A stretch of 9,414 bases of DNA from Clostridiaceae bacterium (GCA_012727965.1 JAAYFZ010000335.1:1-9414); one strand, 5' to 3'. Positions 1-6,574 are shown, counted from the stretch's first letter. The notes: generated by a model from the letters alone, not told the origin. Made by a program: numbers and translations.

Positions 1-202
1 GAATATCTTTATCCCAAAATAGACAAAAAGCAGGATGATCCATCTTGATTGGTCCATCCTGCAAATCTATTAACAGCGCATCGTTATGTATGAGCCTAAG
101 CTCGATATTACTATCTCTGGCAGCTTTGAGCAGCCAGTCATATAGCTCAGAAAATTTATCTGAGCGCAGAAATCTATTTACTACAAGCCAACCCTCAAGC
201 AT
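1..202 (-). CDS. RimK-like ATP-grasp ligase, N-terminal part (partial, cut by window edge)
   Basis: An open frame of 67 codons starts at the ATG at 202 and runs off the left edge without a stop. The start is supported by AAGGAG six bases upstream. The protein begins MLEGWLVVNRFLRSDKFSEL, and ends in the window with a CLFWDKDI stretch. This pattern (a GWLVVN opening, an amphipathic 'YDWLL.AA' helix, then 'LFWDKDI') resembles the N-terminal pre-ATP-grasp domain of RimK-family alpha-L-glutamate ligases common in Clostridia. Such enzymes join amino acids to a carboxylate using ATP. None of the ATP-grasp catalytic region is inside the window, so the substrate and even the family rest on N-terminal resemblance only. 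It lies 103 bp downstream of the amino acid ABC ATPase on the same strand and may have its own promoter. Confidence 0.6.
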   Translation of the reverse strand, partial: MLEGWLVVNRFLRSDKFSELYDWLLKAARDSNIELRLIHNDALLIDLQDGPIKMDHPAFCLFWDKDI

Positions 203-255
203 TACGATCTCCTTAACGCGCTGACACAAGCCAAACACGATCAGCCGATAATTTT

Positions 256-284
256 ATCTTAGCTGAAAGAAGCGATATTTTCAA
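256..284 (-). promoter_or_regulatory. Candidate promoter for the RimK-like gene
   Basis: On the minus strand TTGAAA (279-284) and TAAGAT (256-261) are separated by 17 bp, giving 5/6 and 4/6 matches to the SigA consensus. The predicted start near 249 leaves a leader of roughly 47 nt before the ATG at 202. No clear terminator follows the ABC ATPase gene, so read-through from that operon is the alternative. Confidence 0.4.
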
Positions 285-305
285 TTAAGCCTGCAAGTCT
301 TACTC

Positions 306-1037
306 TTAAATGATATGGCTGAGAAAAGCCTTGGTGCGATCATTCTGAGGATTGTCGAAAACCTGTTCAAATGATCCCTGCTCAACAATTTGTCCTTCAT
401 CCATATAGATGACACGATCGGCAACCTCACGTGCGAAGCCCATCTCATGAGTTACCACGACCATGGTCATGCCTTCTTCCGCCAGACTCTTCATGACTTG
501 AAGAACTTCACCAACCAGCTCAGGGTCAAGTGCCGATGTCGGCTCATCGAAGAGCATGATTTGCGGATTCATAGCCAGAGCTCTGGCGATAGCCACACGC
601 TGCTTCTGTCCACCGGAGATCATCGCCGGGTAAACATCAGCCTTGTCAAGCATGCCTACTTTTTCCAGCATGGCCTTGCCCTGCTCGATTGCTTCAGCAT
701 GCGGAACCTTCTTAACCTGCGTCAGTCCCTCAATAACATTGTTCATAACGGTCATATGCGGAAACAGATTGAAGTGCTGGAATACCATACCGACTTCACG
801 ACGGATAAGGTGCAGATTTTTTGTCTTGTGATTGACCTCTTTACCATCGATCGTGATGGTGCCTTTTTGCGGTTTTTCCAGAAAATTTATGCAGCGCAGC
901 AGTGTGCTTTTGCCAGAGCCGCTGGCGCCGATAATAACCACAACTTCACTAGGTGAGACATCCAGGTCGATATTCTTAAGTACTTTCAGCTTGCCGTATG
1001 ATTTACTGAGTGATTTTATCTTGATCATATGATCCAT
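306..1037 (-). CDS. Polar amino acid ABC transporter ATP-binding protein (GlnQ/HisP family)
   Basis: This 243-residue cytoplasmic ATPase should power the importer encoded with it. All ABC nucleotide-binding motifs are present in order: Walker A GASGSGKST at 37-45, Q-loop glutamine at 87 in MVFQHFNLF, signature ISGGQKQR at 140-147, Walker B IMLFDE at 160-165 followed by PTSALDP, and the H-loop histidine at 197 in VVVTHEMGFA. Length and the NLFPHMTV and FDEPTSALDPELVGEV stretches are typical of the GlnQ/HisP polar amino acid branch. An in-frame ATG at codon 4 is possible, but the first ATG has AAAGGA ten bases upstream while codon 4 has nothing closer, so the longer form is kept. It is the third gene of the operon, 45 bp after the permease, with only a short AATGC/GCATT hairpin (1065-1077) between. 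The transported amino acid cannot be told from the ATPase. Confidence 0.95.
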   Translation of the reverse strand: MDHMIKIKSLSKSYGKLKVLKNIDLDVSPSEVVVIIGASGSGKSTLLRCINFLEKPQKGTITIDGKEVNHKTKNLHLIRREVGMVFQHFNLFPHMTVMNNVIEGLTQVKKVPHAEAIEQGKAMLEKVGMLDKADVYPAMISGGQKQRVAIARALAMNPQIMLFDEPTSALDPELVGEVLQVMKSLAEEGMTMVVVTHEMGFAREVADRVIYMDEGQIVEQGSFEQVFDNPQNDRTKAFLSHII

Positions 1038-1082
1038 ACTTGATACATCCTTTCATTAGGAGCAAATGCTTCGCATTAGCTA

Positions 1083-1739
1083 TTAGACTCTGTGGTCGCT
1101 GACCTTGAGCCTGCGTTCGAGACGGTTTGTCAGGAAGGTCAGTATCGAGGTCATGATCAGGTAGAATATTGCTGCTATTGTAAGCATTTCCATCATAAGA
1201 TAGTTTGCAGACGCAAGCTGTCTTGAATGCAGCAAGAGTTCCTGAACACCAACCGCACTGGCAAGCGACGAATCTTTCAGAGCGATTATAAACTGATTGC
1301 CCAGCGGCGGTATAGCGCGCTTGAAGGCCTGTGGCAGAATAATTCTCTTCATGACCTGACCGCCGGTCATACCAAGCGAAATACCTGCTTCCTTCTGTCC
1401 ACGGTCGATACTCTGAATCGCTCCGCGGAATATCTCGGCGATATAAGCACCATTATGAATACCAAGAGCAATGATAGCTGATGGAATTCTGTCCAGTCTG
1501 ACAATATTGACCAGACCAAAATAAATCAACAGCAGCTGCAACAGCAGCGGTGTCCCGCGAATGATCGAAATATATAGTTTTGCCGGCAATGTCAGGAACT
1601 TAGTTTTTGATATACGCATCAGAGCGAAGATAATACCTAGCAAAACACCGACCAGGATACCGAAGAAGGTTATTTGCAGTGTTGTCCACGCCGCTGGTAT
1701 AAAGGTTCTGAAATATTCCAGAAACGTTGCGAAGTCCAT
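1083..1739 (-). CDS. Polar amino acid ABC transporter permease (HisM/GlnP family)
   Basis: This 218-residue inner-membrane protein forms the substrate channel of the importer, probably as a homodimer because only one permease gene is present. Family marks include the N-terminal FIPAAWTTLQIT segment, RGTPLLLQ at 61-68, YIAEIFRGAIQSI at 99-111, and the EAA loop from E117 (EAGISLGM) to ILPQA at about 134-138, which docks on the ATPase. Hydrophobic segments lie near 20-42, 60-80, 86-106 and 185-210. I place the start at the ATG at 1739 because AGGAG (1746-1750) sits just upstream at ideal spacing. A longer frame begins at a TTG at 1790, but it has no ribosome binding site and its first codons lie in a predicted hairpin. 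It follows the binding-protein gene after a 141-bp structured gap and precedes the ATPase. Confidence 0.93.
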   Translation of the reverse strand: MDFATFLEYFRTFIPAAWTTLQITFFGILVGVLLGIIFALMRISKTKFLTLPAKLYISIIRGTPLLLQLLLIYFGLVNIVRLDRIPSAIIALGIHNGAYIAEIFRGAIQSIDRGQKEAGISLGMTGGQVMKRIILPQAFKRAIPPLGNQFIIALKDSSLASAVGVQELLLHSRQLASANYLMMEMLTIAAIFYLIMTSILTFLTNRLERRLKVSDHRV

Positions 1740-1745
1740 AAAAGT

Positions 1746-1750
1746 CTCCT
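1746..1750 (-). promoter_or_regulatory. Ribosome binding site that fixes the permease start
   Basis: AGGAG within GGAAGGAGA on the minus strand, eight or nine bases from its centre to the ATG at 1739. It favours this start over the upstream TTG at 1790. Confidence 0.8.
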
Positions 1751-1758
1751 TCCAGACT

Positions 1759-1847
1759 TTGCGCAAGCTGGGCATACCATACTTGCGCAAGATTAGCTGA
1801 AGTTTATTTCTCAGCTGACGTCAGTGTCTTCAAGAGAAAAACTGACG
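1759..1847 (-). promoter_or_regulatory. Three consecutive intercistronic hairpins between binding protein and permease genes
   Basis: The transcribed strand of this gap contains three perfect inverted repeats in a row: CGTCAGT with ACTGACG (1819-1825 and 1841-1847, loop 15), AGCTGA with TCAGCT (1795-1800 and 1811-1816, loop 10), and a 9-bp stem TTGCGCAAG with CTTGCGCAA (1759-1767 and 1782-1790, loop 14). None is followed by a run of T, so they do not look like full terminators. In ABC importer operons the binding protein is needed in excess, and structured RNA after its gene commonly protects the 3' end or limits read-through. That role is inferred here. The arms of the third stem are each the palindrome TTGCGCAA, so a protein-binding site is another reading. 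Confidence 0.5.
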
Positions 1848-1880
1848 GTTGATAAATTATCTACAAATATCGAAACTCTG

Positions 1881-2672
1881 TTATTTCACAGAAATATCGA
1901 TACCGTCGTGCCATTTTTCACTGATTTTCGTCATTGTGCCATCAGCATGCATTTCTGCCAGAATCTCATCGACTTTTGCCAGAAGGGTTTCATCATCCTT
2001 ATTGATGGCAATACCCATTTCTTCAAGTCTCATAATTTCGCCAGCCATCATCAGCTCATCGCCACCGGCAAGCTCGGACATAGATGCCATACCGACCAGA
2101 CGATCTGTAATAACTCCGTCGACGCGTCCGTTGATCAGTTCCATCATCGTGGCATTATCATCCTGATAGAGAACTGCTTCAGCGCCAAGGTTTTCTGCAT
2201 CCTCGACGAAGTTTGTACCTGTGGCAACAGCAATTGATTTGCCCTCCATCTGAGAAGGATCTGTGATGCCTGAATCAGCACGTACAAACAGCTGTGCTCC
2301 TGAATAATAATAAGGCTTAGTGAAATTTACTACTTTCAGTCGATCTTCTGTGATAGCCATACTACCGAGGATGCCATCATAACGAGCATTGCGGAGACCT
2401 TCTGTCAGGCCGTCCCAATCGGATGTCTCATATTTGAGCTCAACACCAAGTCTCTTAGCGATCTCTTCGCCTGTATCGACATCGAAGCCGATAACACTGC
2501 CATCATCACCAATGAAGTTGAACGGCGGATAACCACCGCTGCCTACGACAATAAACTCATTATTGTCCATAACACGCTCGAGGCTGTCTTTGTTGTCCTT
2601 GCCGCAAGCACCTATTACAAGCGCCATCAGCAATACTATCGCTACTACTAAGGTTGTCTTTCTGAATTTCAT
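1881..2672 (-). CDS. Polar amino acid ABC transporter substrate-binding lipoprotein
   Basis: This 263-residue protein captures an amino acid outside the cell and delivers it to the permease. It starts MKFRKTTL, has a hydrophobic signal core, and ends the signal in a lipobox with Cys23 (VIGAC), so it should be lipid-anchored to the membrane as in other Gram-positive importers. The body follows the family-3 solute-binding pattern: SGGYPPFNF at 45-53, GFDVDTGEEIAKRLG at 62-76, WDGLTEGL at 86-93, an ITEDR stretch with Arg111 in the usual carboxylate-binding position, VNFTKPYYYSG at 115-125, AVATGTNF at 148-155, and DGVITD with Asp190 in the usual amino-group position. The ATG at 2672 is preceded by AGGAGGAG seven bases upstream. 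It is the first gene of the operon, directly behind a strong promoter. Ligand identity (glutamine, histidine, cystine and others) is not resolvable by eye. Confidence 0.93.
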   Translation of the reverse strand: MKFRKTTLVVAIVLLMALVIGACGKDNKDSLERVMDNNEFIVVGSGGYPPFNFIGDDGSVIGFDVDTGEEIAKRLGVELKYETSDWDGLTEGLRNARYDGILGSMAITEDRLKVVNFTKPYYYSGAQLFVRADSGITDPSQMEGKSIAVATGTNFVEDAENLGAEAVLYQDDNATMMELINGRVDGVITDRLVGMASMSELAGGDELMMAGEIMRLEEMGIAINKDDETLLAKVDEILAEMHADGTMTKISEKWHDGIDISVK

Positions 2673-2734
2673 TTAATTTCTCCTCCTATTTTGTCATCAC
2701 CATGTTGGCTAGAATTTTCAAAACAATCGTTGAA

Positions 2735-2763
2735 ATTATAGCGTGATACCGGATTCATGTCAA
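2735..2763 (-). promoter_or_regulatory. Strong SigA-type promoter of the amino acid importer operon
   Basis: On the minus strand TTGACA (2758-2763) and TATAAT (2735-2740) are both perfect consensus boxes with exactly 17 bp between them. The predicted start near 2728 gives a leader of about 56 nt carrying the AGGAGGAG ribosome binding site. There is no room for a riboswitch or T-box in this leader, so any regulation is more likely by a protein acting at the promoter or by the intercistronic RNA structure downstream. Confidence 0.88.
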
Positions 2764-3092
2764 ACGCTTCATCTTTTTATTCTGATTAACAGACTGTAAT
2801 TCTTGCCATATTAACTATGTTCGTATAGATGATAATTATTGTAACTTTTCAATTATTGAATCAATGCAGAATCGTTGAAAAGCCTGATATAAGCTTATTT
2901 CACAGGTATAATGTCTAACACGCTAGTTTACTCCAAGCTGATATATCAGCTTTTTCAATTTCATTTATATAATATTTTTACTATTTCTTCTTATAATTTG
3001 TCATAAGTTACAGCATCTGGTTTCTTGAAAATATAATCGAGATATTTGGTCGACGATTTTTGTTAATATTTTCATATTTGTATTTATGTACA
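2764..3092. other. AT-rich intergenic stretch without a convincing gene
   Basis: Between the importer promoter and the channel terminator are about 330 bp that are markedly AT-rich. I see no open frame with a ribosome binding site on either strand and no RNA family I recognise. A TATAAT on the plus strand at 2907-2912 has no -35 box at proper distance (the nearest TTGAAA is 26 bp away). The notable content is an 18-bp palindrome at 2935-2952 and a smaller one, ATAAGCTTAT, at 2889-2898. Confidence 0.6.
2935..2952. repeat. 18-bp perfect palindrome
   Basis: AAGCTGATATATCAGCTT reads identically on both strands and is followed by TTT on the plus side. As RNA it can form a 7-bp stem with a TATA loop. 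It could be a weak terminator for plus-strand transcription or a dyad for a DNA-binding protein. It sits about 170 bp upstream of the importer promoter. Confidence 0.5.
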
Positions 3093-3123
3093 CAAAAAAT
3101 GCGGCACCTTAGCGGCACCGCAT
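3093..3123 (-). terminator. Rho-independent terminator of the mscS-type gene
   Basis: On the minus strand a 10-bp stem, ATGCGGTGCC paired with GGTGCCGCAT around the loop GCTAA, contains two G-U wobbles and is followed by a run of T. On the opposite strand the wobbles become A-C mismatches, which shows that the structure is built for minus-strand RNA. It lies about 50 bp after the channel gene's stop codon. Confidence 0.88.
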
Positions 3124-3171
3124 CTTATTTATTCGCTTAGCTAGTCAATAAACAGCAATAACTAAATTTAA

Positions 3172-3996
3172 TCAATTTACCTTCTGATCGAGATGAACAT
3201 CCATCTGAGGATAAGGAATCTCAATATTATTCTGATCGAAAGCTTTTTTAACCTGCTCGATCAGGTCAAAGCGCATCGGCCAGTAGTTTTCAGACATAGT
3301 CCAGACGCGCAGTGTGAAGGAGAGCGCACTGTCTACATGCTCAACAAGTCTGCAGAAGGGCTCTGCCGGTTCATTGATCGCAAGCTCATGGTCAGAGGCA
3401 ATACTGAGCAAAATGGATTTTACCTTCTCGATATCTGCGTCATAGGCAGTAGTAAATACCAGATCTATCCTTCTTCTCTCCTCCATCGAATAGTTTACGA
3501 TCGAGGTATTTGTAAGACCGCCGTTTGGCAACATGATCCTGTTATTATCAATTGTTTTAAGTACGGTATAGAATATATTGATCTCGGAAACAGTTCCGGC
3601 ATCCGTATGATTGTCGATATAGTCACCAACGCGGAAAGGCTTGAAGATCAAGATCATCAGACCACCTGCCAGATTTCCCAGAGCGCCCTGCAGCGCCAGA
3701 CCAATCGCCAGACCAGCTGAAGCCAGGACTGCCAGGACCGATGTCATCTCGAGTCCGAGAAAGGTGGCGATACTTATACCGAGCAAGATCTTAAGACTGA
3801 TAGAAACAAAGCTGAGAATGAATCCATGGGCACTAGGATCGATCTTAGTGAACCCTTTTGATCTGGAGATTACTTTGAGTAAGACTTTTATCAGCTTAAG
3901 ACCAACGATCAGGATAATGATGGAAATCACTATCTTTATACCAGTCGTCGTCGCGAAAACAATCAGCAGTTCAATTATTTGGTCCAGAATATCCAT
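3172..3996 (-). CDS. mscS: Small-conductance mechanosensitive channel, MscS family
   Basis: This 274-residue membrane protein should open under membrane tension and release solutes during osmotic downshock. Its length is close to E. coli MscS (286). There are three hydrophobic segments near 11-40, 58-82 and 86-118. The third is the glycine/alanine-rich pore helix, ASAGLAIGLALQGALGNLAG (92-111), followed by the hallmark PFRVGDYI at 120-127. The beta domain begins with VSEINIFYTVLKTID and has the family-typical MLPNG and NTSIVNYS stretches at 155-170, and the mixed cytoplasmic cage domain fills the rest. The ATG at 3996 has GGAGG at good spacing. A strong terminator follows. It lies 79 bp after the CoA-binding gene on the same strand; I found no convincing promoter in that gap, so the two may share a transcript. 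Confidence 0.93.
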   Translation of the reverse strand: MDILDQIIELLIVFATTTGIKIVISIIILIVGLKLIKVLLKVISRSKGFTKIDPSAHGFILSFVSISLKILLGISIATFLGLEMTSVLAVLASAGLAIGLALQGALGNLAGGLMILIFKPFRVGDYIDNHTDAGTVSEINIFYTVLKTIDNNRIMLPNGGLTNTSIVNYSMEERRRIDLVFTTAYDADIEKVKSILLSIASDHELAINEPAEPFCRLVEHVDSALSFTLRVWTMSENYWPMRFDLIEQVKKAFDQNNIEIPYPQMDVHLDQKVN

Positions 3997-4075
3997 TGTG
4001 TCCTCCGTGTTTTGATTTGATCTATCGGTTTATATTTTATGTGATCAGATTACGCCAGTATATATTCGACAAGCT

Positions 4076-4507
4076 TCATCTAGTCGCAACAAGCACGCAG
4101 CCCTGCAGCGCAGTCAGACCAAGTTCATCTATCAACGACATGACACTGTCATCATGGGTGCCGGGCTGTAGCCAGATATATTTAATGCCAAGCTCGGCCG
4201 CCTCTTTCAGAAAAGCACCACCGCGTTTAGGCGAGACAACCATGTTGATGACCTCCGGTTTTGAAGGCAGACTGCTCAGATCGGGATAACACTGTTCACC
4301 CTCGATTTCCTTATAGACCGGATTGACCGGGTAGACATCGTAGCCTTTTGCACGCAGTCTGCGAAATATCTTATTGCCATATTTCTCAGGCTTGCTGTTC
4401 GCGCCTACTACTGCCCACTGCTTATATTCAAGCATCTTAGCAGCCAGATCAGCCTCTGAATTCATTCGAGCCTGCAAGTCCTGCTCAGTATTTTCATGTT
4501 TAGTCAT
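4076..4507 (-). CDS. CoA-binding domain protein (YccU-like)
   Basis: This 143-residue cytoplasmic protein matches the small stand-alone CoA-binding family related to succinyl-CoA synthetase alpha N-domains. A Rossmann-type nucleotide loop is visible at 33-44 (VVGANSKPEKYG), then LRAKGYDVYPVNP at 51-63, INMVVSP at 87-93, and the closing IKYIWLQPGTHDD at 108-120 in the position where the family has its conserved W-Q-G segment. Members bind CoA in structures, but most have no assigned reaction. I chose the ATG at 4507 because GGGAGG sits six bases upstream. An in-frame ATG at 4543 would add 12 residues with no ribosome binding site. The gene is divergent from the acetyltransferase at 4673 and upstream of the mechanosensitive channel. 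A link between the three is not demonstrated. Confidence 0.88.
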   Translation of the reverse strand: MTKHENTEQDLQARMNSEADLAAKMLEYKQWAVVGANSKPEKYGNKIFRRLRAKGYDVYPVNPVYKEIEGEQCYPDLSSLPSKPEVINMVVSPKRGGAFLKEAAELGIKYIWLQPGTHDDSVMSLIDELGLTALQGCVLVATR

Positions 4508-4574
4508 ATTGTGCCTCCCGGAACTTCCCATACATTTTAACATATCAATTTTATTTATCGAAAAACCGTATCGG

Positions 4575-4603
4575 TTGAACTTTCCGAATACAATAGATAA
4601 TAT
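4575..4603 (+). promoter_or_regulatory. Candidate promoter for the acetyltransferase gene
   Basis: TTGAAC (4575-4580) and TAATAT (4598-4603) are 17 bp apart, each matching four of six consensus bases. The predicted start near 4610 leaves a leader of about 63 nt. The surrounding sequence is a run of alternating A and T, so the -10 assignment is uncertain. Confidence 0.35.
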
Positions 4604-4625
4604 ATATATTTATCTTAGTAAACAA
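4597..4625 (-). promoter_or_regulatory. Candidate promoter for the CoA-binding gene, overlapping the divergent one
   Basis: On the minus strand TTGTTT (4620-4625) and TATTAT (4597-4602) are 17 bp apart. The -10 matches five of six bases and the -35 three of six. The box overlaps the -10 region of the divergent plus-strand promoter, so the two would compete for polymerase. The leader would be about 83 nt and contain a small AACCG/CGGTT hairpin. Confidence 0.33.
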
Positions 4626-4672
4626 GGCAAAATGATACGGACGTCATCTGACGCCGCCGATAGGAGAACTAT

Positions 4673-5293
4673 ATGCTAGTGGTACAGTCTCTCAGCAGAG
4701 AGCAGATTGCAGAAATATATGATGAACACATGGTACAGGATTTCCCCGACAATGAACTCAAACCCCTCTGGGCTGTGGAAGGGCTCTGCGAGCGTGGTCT
4801 TTACCATGCATATGGTCTGTTTGACGATGACAGGCTTCGTGGTTATGCGTTGTTTTCAACAGCCGGCAGAAACAGGAAGCATCAGAACAGCCTGCTTCTA
4901 GACTATTTCGCAGTTATTGCAGGCGGCAGAAGCCGCGGCTACGGCAGCAAATTTCTTAAGCTGCTGCGTCCGCGGCTAATTGAGGATTTTCCTAATTGCC
5001 AAGGTATGATCGCCGAGGTCGAGAGCGTACGTGCCGCTGTTGATCCTGACGAGAAGCATATACGAGAACGCAGGATCGCCTTCTACAGACGCAACGGTTT
5101 CCGTCGTACCAGAATCAGATCCAACCTGTTCGGCGTGGCTTTTACCATTATGTTTCAGCCGTTCGGACAGGAAACAGCCGTTCAGACAGACGATGCCTTC
5201 GTACTGACAGAGATGGAAAAAATCTACGCCGCTATGCTGCCGGCACAAGTCGTCTCCCAGCAGGTCAAGCTCTGGCTGAAACCTGCGATCTGA
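4673..5293 (+). CDS. GNAT-family N-acetyltransferase
   Basis: A 206-residue cytoplasmic protein with the GNAT fold layout. The acetyl-CoA binding motif A is LDYFAV (76-81) followed by RSRGYGS at 86-92, which matches the Q/R-x-x-G-x-G/A pyrophosphate loop. A following strand, MIAEVES at 112-118, and the motif-B segment RRIAFYRRNGF at 133-143 complete the core. The acceptor (small molecule, peptide or protein) cannot be told. The 40 residues after about 165 extend beyond the minimal domain and look helical. The ATG at 4673 is preceded by AGGAG six bases upstream. It is the only gene in the window on the plus strand and converges with the 68-residue membrane protein gene; only 32 bp separate their stop codons, with no clear terminator seen. 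Confidence 0.85.
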   Translation: MLVVQSLSREQIAEIYDEHMVQDFPDNELKPLWAVEGLCERGLYHAYGLFDDDRLRGYALFSTAGRNRKHQNSLLLDYFAVIAGGRSRGYGSKFLKLLRPRLIEDFPNCQGMIAEVESVRAAVDPDEKHIRERRIAFYRRNGFRRTRIRSNLFGVAFTIMFQPFGQETAVQTDDAFVLTEMEKIYAAMLPAQVVSQQVKLWLKPAI

Positions 5294-5325
5294 TCTGTCT
5301 TGGTTGGCGTATTGGCCTTATAAGT

Positions 5326-5532
5326 TTATTTGAACACCATCAGCCAGATACCGAAGCCTAGAGCAACCAACGCGAACACGATAAAAAATATCACCGTACC
5401 CAGCTCGCCCAAGACCTTGCGGAACATTTTGATTTTCGCCATGTCCCAGATTTTTTCTGGTTTTTTAAGCGCGATATAAACAACTACGATCGCATACACT
5501 ATTAGCAAAAGTCCAAGTAATGACCATCCCAT
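5326..5532 (-). CDS. Small two-helix membrane protein of the ABC exporter operon
   Basis: This 68-residue protein has hydrophobic segments at about 3-22 and 46-66 joined by a positively charged linker (KKPEKIWDMAKIKMFRK), so both ends probably face the same side, with the basic linker in the cytoplasm. It is preceded by GGGAGGG six bases before the ATG and begins only 21 bp after the second permease, so it is very likely co-transcribed as the last gene of the cassette. I do not recognise the family. A structural accessory or regulatory subunit of the exporter is one possibility, but nothing in the sequence proves it. The good ribosome binding site and clean operon spacing argue that it is a real gene. 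Confidence 0.75.
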   Translation of the reverse strand: MGWSLLGLLLIVYAIVVVYIALKKPEKIWDMAKIKMFRKVLGELGTVIFFIVFALVALGFGIWLMVFK

Positions 5533-5553
5533 AACTTTCCCTCCCTTTTGTGT

Positions 5554-6561
5554 TTAGGCTCTCATGCCCTGCTTGATGCGTTTATGCATCAAGGCAAAAA
5601 CAAGTGCTGTAATAGCTATTATTATCAAGTTATGCAGCCAGATGTCACTCCAGGCCGCCTGTTGCAGCACGATATCATCTACCGAACGGTAAGCCCAGTA
5701 GAACGGTGACCAATAGAGCACCGGCTGCCATTTTTCCGGCAGGAAGATAGCACCGAAGACCGATGCCATGATCGGCAAAAACAGGATCTTCATCGATGCG
5801 ACCGCACCGATTGGTTCACTCTGATAAACTCCGACTACGAATCCGATGATCATGCTGATCAGCGCGATCGCGAACGCAACAACGGCAACCTGCAAATAAT
5901 CGACCTCCGTAAAACCCATGATCACCAAGACGGCAAAAGCATGCAGGATCGGCAAGATCAGTCCGGGCAGGGCTTTTCCCAGTACGTATTCCCAGCGCCT
6001 GATAGCGCTGACATTAATCGCGGCCATCGTATTGTACTGCTTCTCTTCAACCAGATTGAGCATAACGATCATACCGCCGAAAACCGACATAAACACAACC
6101 AGAAAGTTGGTACCGAACCGCGCCAGCGGCGACAGTTCCCAGCCCATATCGGAGATCTTGAGCTCAACAGGCGGCTCCAGATCAGGATTCTGCCATGAAC
6201 TCAGGACTGACTGCACCATCTCAACAGTGCCTGTCAGTTCATCACCAGCCGCGATCAGCTCATAACCGCCATCTGCCTTGGGCACGATGCCGAACAGATC
6301 ATCCATCGCCTGTACACGCTTAACGATCGCATCACGATCTTCGAGCAGCTCGACCTCACCATAACGCTCAACATATTCGGCAAAAGCCGGCTCCGCTGTC
6401 TCAGGCATCGCGACATTTATGACAGTGCTGCCAACGCCCGGCACAAAGAGCTTGAACAGAACAGCAACCAGCAAAGGCGCGATCAGAATATAAGGTATCA
6501 TGGCATCACGCATACCACTGCGGAGATCCCGCATAGTAACAGCTAAAATTCTTCTTAACAT
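5554..6561 (-). CDS. ABC-2 type exporter permease (second permease)
   Basis: A 335-residue membrane protein with the ABC-2 plan: one helix at about 21-40, a large extracytoplasmic domain (about 41-150), then five helices near 151-171, 198-216, 223-247, 255-273 and 309-325. Between helices two and three is a cytoplasmic stretch, EEKQYNTMAAINVS (172-185) to YVLGKALPG (192-200), the segment that contacts the ATPase in ABC-2 permeases. The WSPFYWAYR stretch at 284-292 is typical of the last extracytoplasmic loop. GGGAGG lies five bases before the ATG at 6561. The gene starts 13 bp after the first permease ends. The two permeases differ in sequence but have the same plan, suggesting a heterodimer. 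Drug or toxic-compound export, in the style of the Rv2686c-Rv2688c fluoroquinolone exporters, is inferred from context. Confidence 0.87.
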   Translation of the reverse strand: MLRRILAVTMRDLRSGMRDAMIPYILIAPLLVAVLFKLFVPGVGSTVINVAMPETAEPAFAEYVERYGEVELLEDRDAIVKRVQAMDDLFGIVPKADGGYELIAAGDELTGTVEMVQSVLSSWQNPDLEPPVELKISDMGWELSPLARFGTNFLVVFMSVFGGMIVMLNLVEEKQYNTMAAINVSAIRRWEYVLGKALPGLILPILHAFAVLVIMGFTEVDYLQVAVVAFAIALISMIIGFVVGVYQSEPIGAVASMKILFLPIMASVFGAIFLPEKWQPVLYWSPFYWAYRSVDDIVLQQAAWSDIWLHNLIIIAITALVFALMHKRIKQGMRA

Positions 6562-6574
6562 AGCGACCTCCCGC

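Noticed and set aside
24..61. CAGGAT/ATCCTG inverted repeat near the left edge
   Set aside because: It is a 6-bp match within coding sequence, expected by chance.
241..266. TCAGC/GCTGA hairpin after the amino acid ABC ATPase as a terminator
   Set aside because: The stem is short and interrupted, there is no T-run on the minus strand, and it overlaps a better candidate promoter.
390..956. 188-codon open frame on the plus strand
   Set aside because: It is antisense to the amino acid ABC ATPase, whose motifs are complete; the translation shows no domain and there is no ribosome binding site.
1357..1369. TGACC-GCC-GGTCA, similar to the TetR operator half-sites
   Set aside because: The spacer is three bases instead of four and it lies inside the permease coding region, so chance is the simpler explanation.
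1824..2237. 137-codon open frame on the plus strand
   Set aside because: It is antisense to the binding-protein gene, and its start falls in the intercistronic hairpin region.
2907..2912. TATAAT on the plus strand as a promoter for a small RNA
   Set aside because: No -35 box lies at suitable distance and no extended -10 is present; any RNA up to the palindrome at 2935 would be only about 35 nt.
3193..3720. 175-codon open frame on the plus strand
   Set aside because: It is antisense to the well-supported mechanosensitive channel gene and has no recognisable domain.
4562..4580. AACCG/CGGTT hairpin with following T residues on the minus strand as a terminator or attenuator
   Set aside because: The stem is only 5 bp with a three-base loop, too weak to call.
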